In this document: piece after piece, positions 61,565 to 62,872 of the stretch | Numbering within the stretch: the first letter of the stretch is position 1 | Layout of the letters: every line of letters begins with the position of its first letter | NCBI RefSeq assembly: GCF_014697585.1 | Contig: NZ_JACJSB010000027.1 | Coordinates: 1 to 62,872, forward strand | Reading direction: 5' to 3' | Length of the DNA: 62,872 nt | Source: Dolichospermum sp. FACHB-1091 | Lineage (GTDB): Bacteria; Cyanobacteriota; Cyanobacteriia; Cyanobacteriales; Nostocaceae | Translations under genes and position numbers: made by a program | Notes under the pieces: generated by a model | Database searches by the model: none | What the model saw: the letters and a program-made list of their open reading frames with translations, nothing else | What the model was told of the DNA's origin: nothing

Positions 61565-61918
61565 TTGTTAGTAGTGATGGGTAAACACTTACCTCATCAC
61601 TGAAAGTATGTTTGAAAAGTTGTAAAGTACACATAAAATCCTCTGGTAAACCTCTCCTCTTCGCTACGCACAATCTTACCCAGAAAGGGTTTCCGGCCGT
61701 AAAAGGGATTAAATCTCAAACAGAAGCACAAAAGAAAGTAAAGCGGAGAGAGAAAAAAAGCAAGGGTAAAATTAAAATAGGACTTACGCACAAGTCACGG
61801 AATAATGAACCACGTTCGCGGAGCGTCCCGTCAGGGATAGGAACGAAGAGAACGAAGAAAAGAGGGTTTGAGAGATATTTTGCGTAAGTCCTGTAAAATA
61901 GTTAATCAGGATAATTTG
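61565..61918. other. intergenic region holding MITE-like element B
   Basis: This 354-base gap contains the 114-bp mobile repeat copy 2 (61779-61892), which ends 26 bases before the urtE start. The part before it (61600-61770) is purine-rich and contains no gene I can support. Confidence 0.6.
61779..61892. mobile_element. MITE-like element B, 114 bp, copy 2 (inverted)
   Basis: AGGACTTACGCA and TGCGTAAGTCCT form perfect 12-bp terminal inverted repeats. The whole element appears identical in reverse complement to 50894-51007. Identity over the full length at two sites about 11 kb apart implies recent movement or gene conversion. Confidence 0.9.
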
Positions 61919-62620
61919 ATGATGCTAAAAATTTCTAATCTTAACGTTCATTATGGTGAAAGTCATATTATCAGAAATGTAGATTTGACTGTATTACCAG
62001 GACAAATGGTATGTTTAATTGGACGCAATGGTGTGGGAAAAACAACCATGCTAAAAACAATTATGGGACTTCTTAAACCCAGCAGCGGAATTATTAATTT
62101 TGGAGGGGAGATAATTAACCCTAAACCGACTTATGAAAGGGCGAAAATGGGTATTGGTTATGTAAGTCAAGGAAGGGAAATTATACCGCGATTAACAGTT
62201 AAAGAAAATCTGCTTTTGGGATTAGAAGCTAGACAAAAACCAGTCAAAAAACCGGAAATTCCTCCAGAAATTTTTAGCCTATTTCCGGTTTTAAAAACTA
62301 TGCTTTCTCGTATGGGTGGAGATTTAAGTGGTGGACAACAGCAACAATTAGCGATCGCTCGTGCTTTAATGGGAAAACCACAACTACTCGTATTAGACGA
62401 ACCGACGGAAGGTATCCAACCCTCAATCATTTTGGAAATTGAAGCCGCAGTCCGTCAGATTATTGAAGCCACAGGGATTTCTGTTTTATTGGTCGAACAA
62501 CATTTGCATTTTGTCCGTCAGGCAGATTACTATTATGCCATGCAAAAAGGCGGCATTGTTGCTTCAGGTCCAACTCAGGAACTTAGCCAGGATGTGATTC
62601 AAAGATTTTTAGCGGTTTAA
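61919..62620 (+). CDS. urtE: urea ABC transporter ATP-binding subunit UrtE
   Basis: UrtE is one of two ATPases of the high-affinity urea transporter. The 233-residue protein shows Walker A GRNGVGKTT, Q-loop GYVSQGREIIPRLTVKENLLLG, signature LSGGQQQQ, Walker B LLVLDEPTEG and the H-loop in LLVEQHLHFVRQADYYYAM. The wording throughout is that of cyanobacterial UrtE rather than general LivF. Normally it ends the urtABCDE cluster, but here no other urt gene precedes it. A mobile repeat sits right in front of it. A second ATG follows directly after the first. Confidence 0.9.
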   Translation: MMLKISNLNVHYGESHIIRNVDLTVLPGQMVCLIGRNGVGKTTMLKTIMGLLKPSSGIINFGGEIINPKPTYERAKMGIGYVSQGREIIPRLTVKENLLLGLEARQKPVKKPEIPPEIFSLFPVLKTMLSRMGGDLSGGQQQQLAIARALMGKPQLLVLDEPTEGIQPSIILEIEAAVRQIIEATGISVLLVEQHLHFVRQADYYYAMQKGGIVASGPTQELSQDVIQRFLAV

Positions 62621-62659
62621 GCGGATATTAATGTTTACTTGGGAATTTTGAGAGCAGCA

Positions 62660-62690
62660 GAGACGTTTTATATGTTTTATATAACGTCTC
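62660..62690 (+). terminator. hairpin downstream of urtE (GAGACGTT family)
   Basis: GAGACGTTTTAT pairs with ATATAACGTCTC across a short loop, with one mismatch. It lies 40 bases after the urtE stop. Relatives are at 32500 and 45975. Confidence 0.55.
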
Positions 62691-62753
62691 TACCTTGACT
62701 CAAATTACTACCAATCAGGGTTAAAAACCTTATTTATACCAGGAGTGCATTTT

Positions 62754-62872
62754 ATGAAGTTCAATCGTAGTCAAGTTAAAAAATACCTGCAATTAGCTGA
62801 TTTTACATCGCTTTTTATTGAAGAACTAGGTTGGGATTATGCTGATATTTCTCCTATTTATTTAAACGTCAA
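62754..62872 (+). CDS. N-terminal fragment of a gene running past the window (possible Eco57I-like R-M methylase)
   Basis: The frame opens at ATG 62754, with AGGAG eight bases ahead, and is still open at the right edge. The visible 39 residues (KKYLQLADFTSLFIEELGWDYADISPIYLNV) include FxxLFIEELGWD. That phrase is familiar from the N termini of large cyanobacterial Eco57I-like restriction-modification or N-6 methylase proteins. The evidence is short, so this is tentative. Confidence 0.55.
   Translation, partial: MKFNRSQVKKYLQLADFTSLFIEELGWDYADISPIYLNV

Overview
The window comes from a filamentous, heterocyst-forming cyanobacterium of the order Nostocales. The strongest evidence is an intact hetR (23253-24152), whose numbering places Cys48, Ser152 and Ser179 where they are known in HetR. 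Supporting evidence is a 56-residue Psb34-type photosystem II protein, ictB, a pilMNOQ operon, low GC, scattered HIP1 octamers (GCGATCGC) and heptameric STRR repeats. No closer placement can be made from sequence alone.

Layout. 1-7.7 kb: the tail of a leucine-rich-repeat protein, a LuxR-type response regulator, smpB, ictB, a kinase/WD40 protein, a secreted protein and a BlaI/M56 peptidase pair. 7.9-11.9 kb: modA and a minus-strand stress block (secreted CsbD-like, BON lipoprotein, glycine-zipper stress protein, CsbD, PRC/DUF2382). 12.4-22.2 kb: a membrane protein, ABC exporter half, surE, a divergent subtilase, rpe, small unknowns, a Uma2 protein and moaA. 22.4-30.4 kb: rpsD, hetR with a repeat-laden 1 kb upstream region, then pilMNO-pilQ with a mobile repeat inside the operon. 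30.6-35.8 kb: a sugar-binding lipoprotein, small unknowns, a lumenal-type cyclophilin, efp-accB and a GerMN protein. 36.1-40.6 kb: an accessory cluster described below. 40.8-52.4 kb: proS, an acyltransferase, murF, an untracked 59-residue peptide gene with a double-glycine leader, a ferredoxin, cysE, TPR, HAD and mazG genes. 52.6-56.2 kb: tRNA-Val, a Uma2 gene between direct repeats, psb34, and an AAA ATPase/DUF4276-like pair resembling defence modules. 56.2-62.9 kb: pgsA, a histidine kinase, a RibD-like reductase, a GNAT protein, DUF4346, a lone urtE and the start of a gene cut by the window end.

The most interesting system is at 36.1-40.6 kb. A Trypco1-like protein and a caspase-like protease with a C-terminal FGE/C-type-lectin domain sit close together on the minus strand. 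A zinc-ribbon kinase-like protein, apparently a pseudokinase (NFG in place of DFG), lies downstream with the same type of C-terminal domain. Both lectin-fold C-termini end in tracts of NNC/NNT codons framed by conserved RGGSW and CRSAYR motifs. This is the footprint expected of variable regions rewritten by a diversity-generating retroelement at template adenines. No reverse transcriptase or template repeat is visible here, so the machinery would have to act from elsewhere in the genome. My inference is a diversified ligand-sensing set with a protease and a kinase-like output, possibly in biological conflict or cell death.

The window is also rich in small mobile repeats. These include a 114-bp element present as two apparently identical, oppositely oriented copies, one directly upstream of urtE. 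A roughly 150-bp element occurs in three copies, one between pilO and pilQ. There are several hairpin families, one of which supplies the C-terminal codons of the TPR protein.
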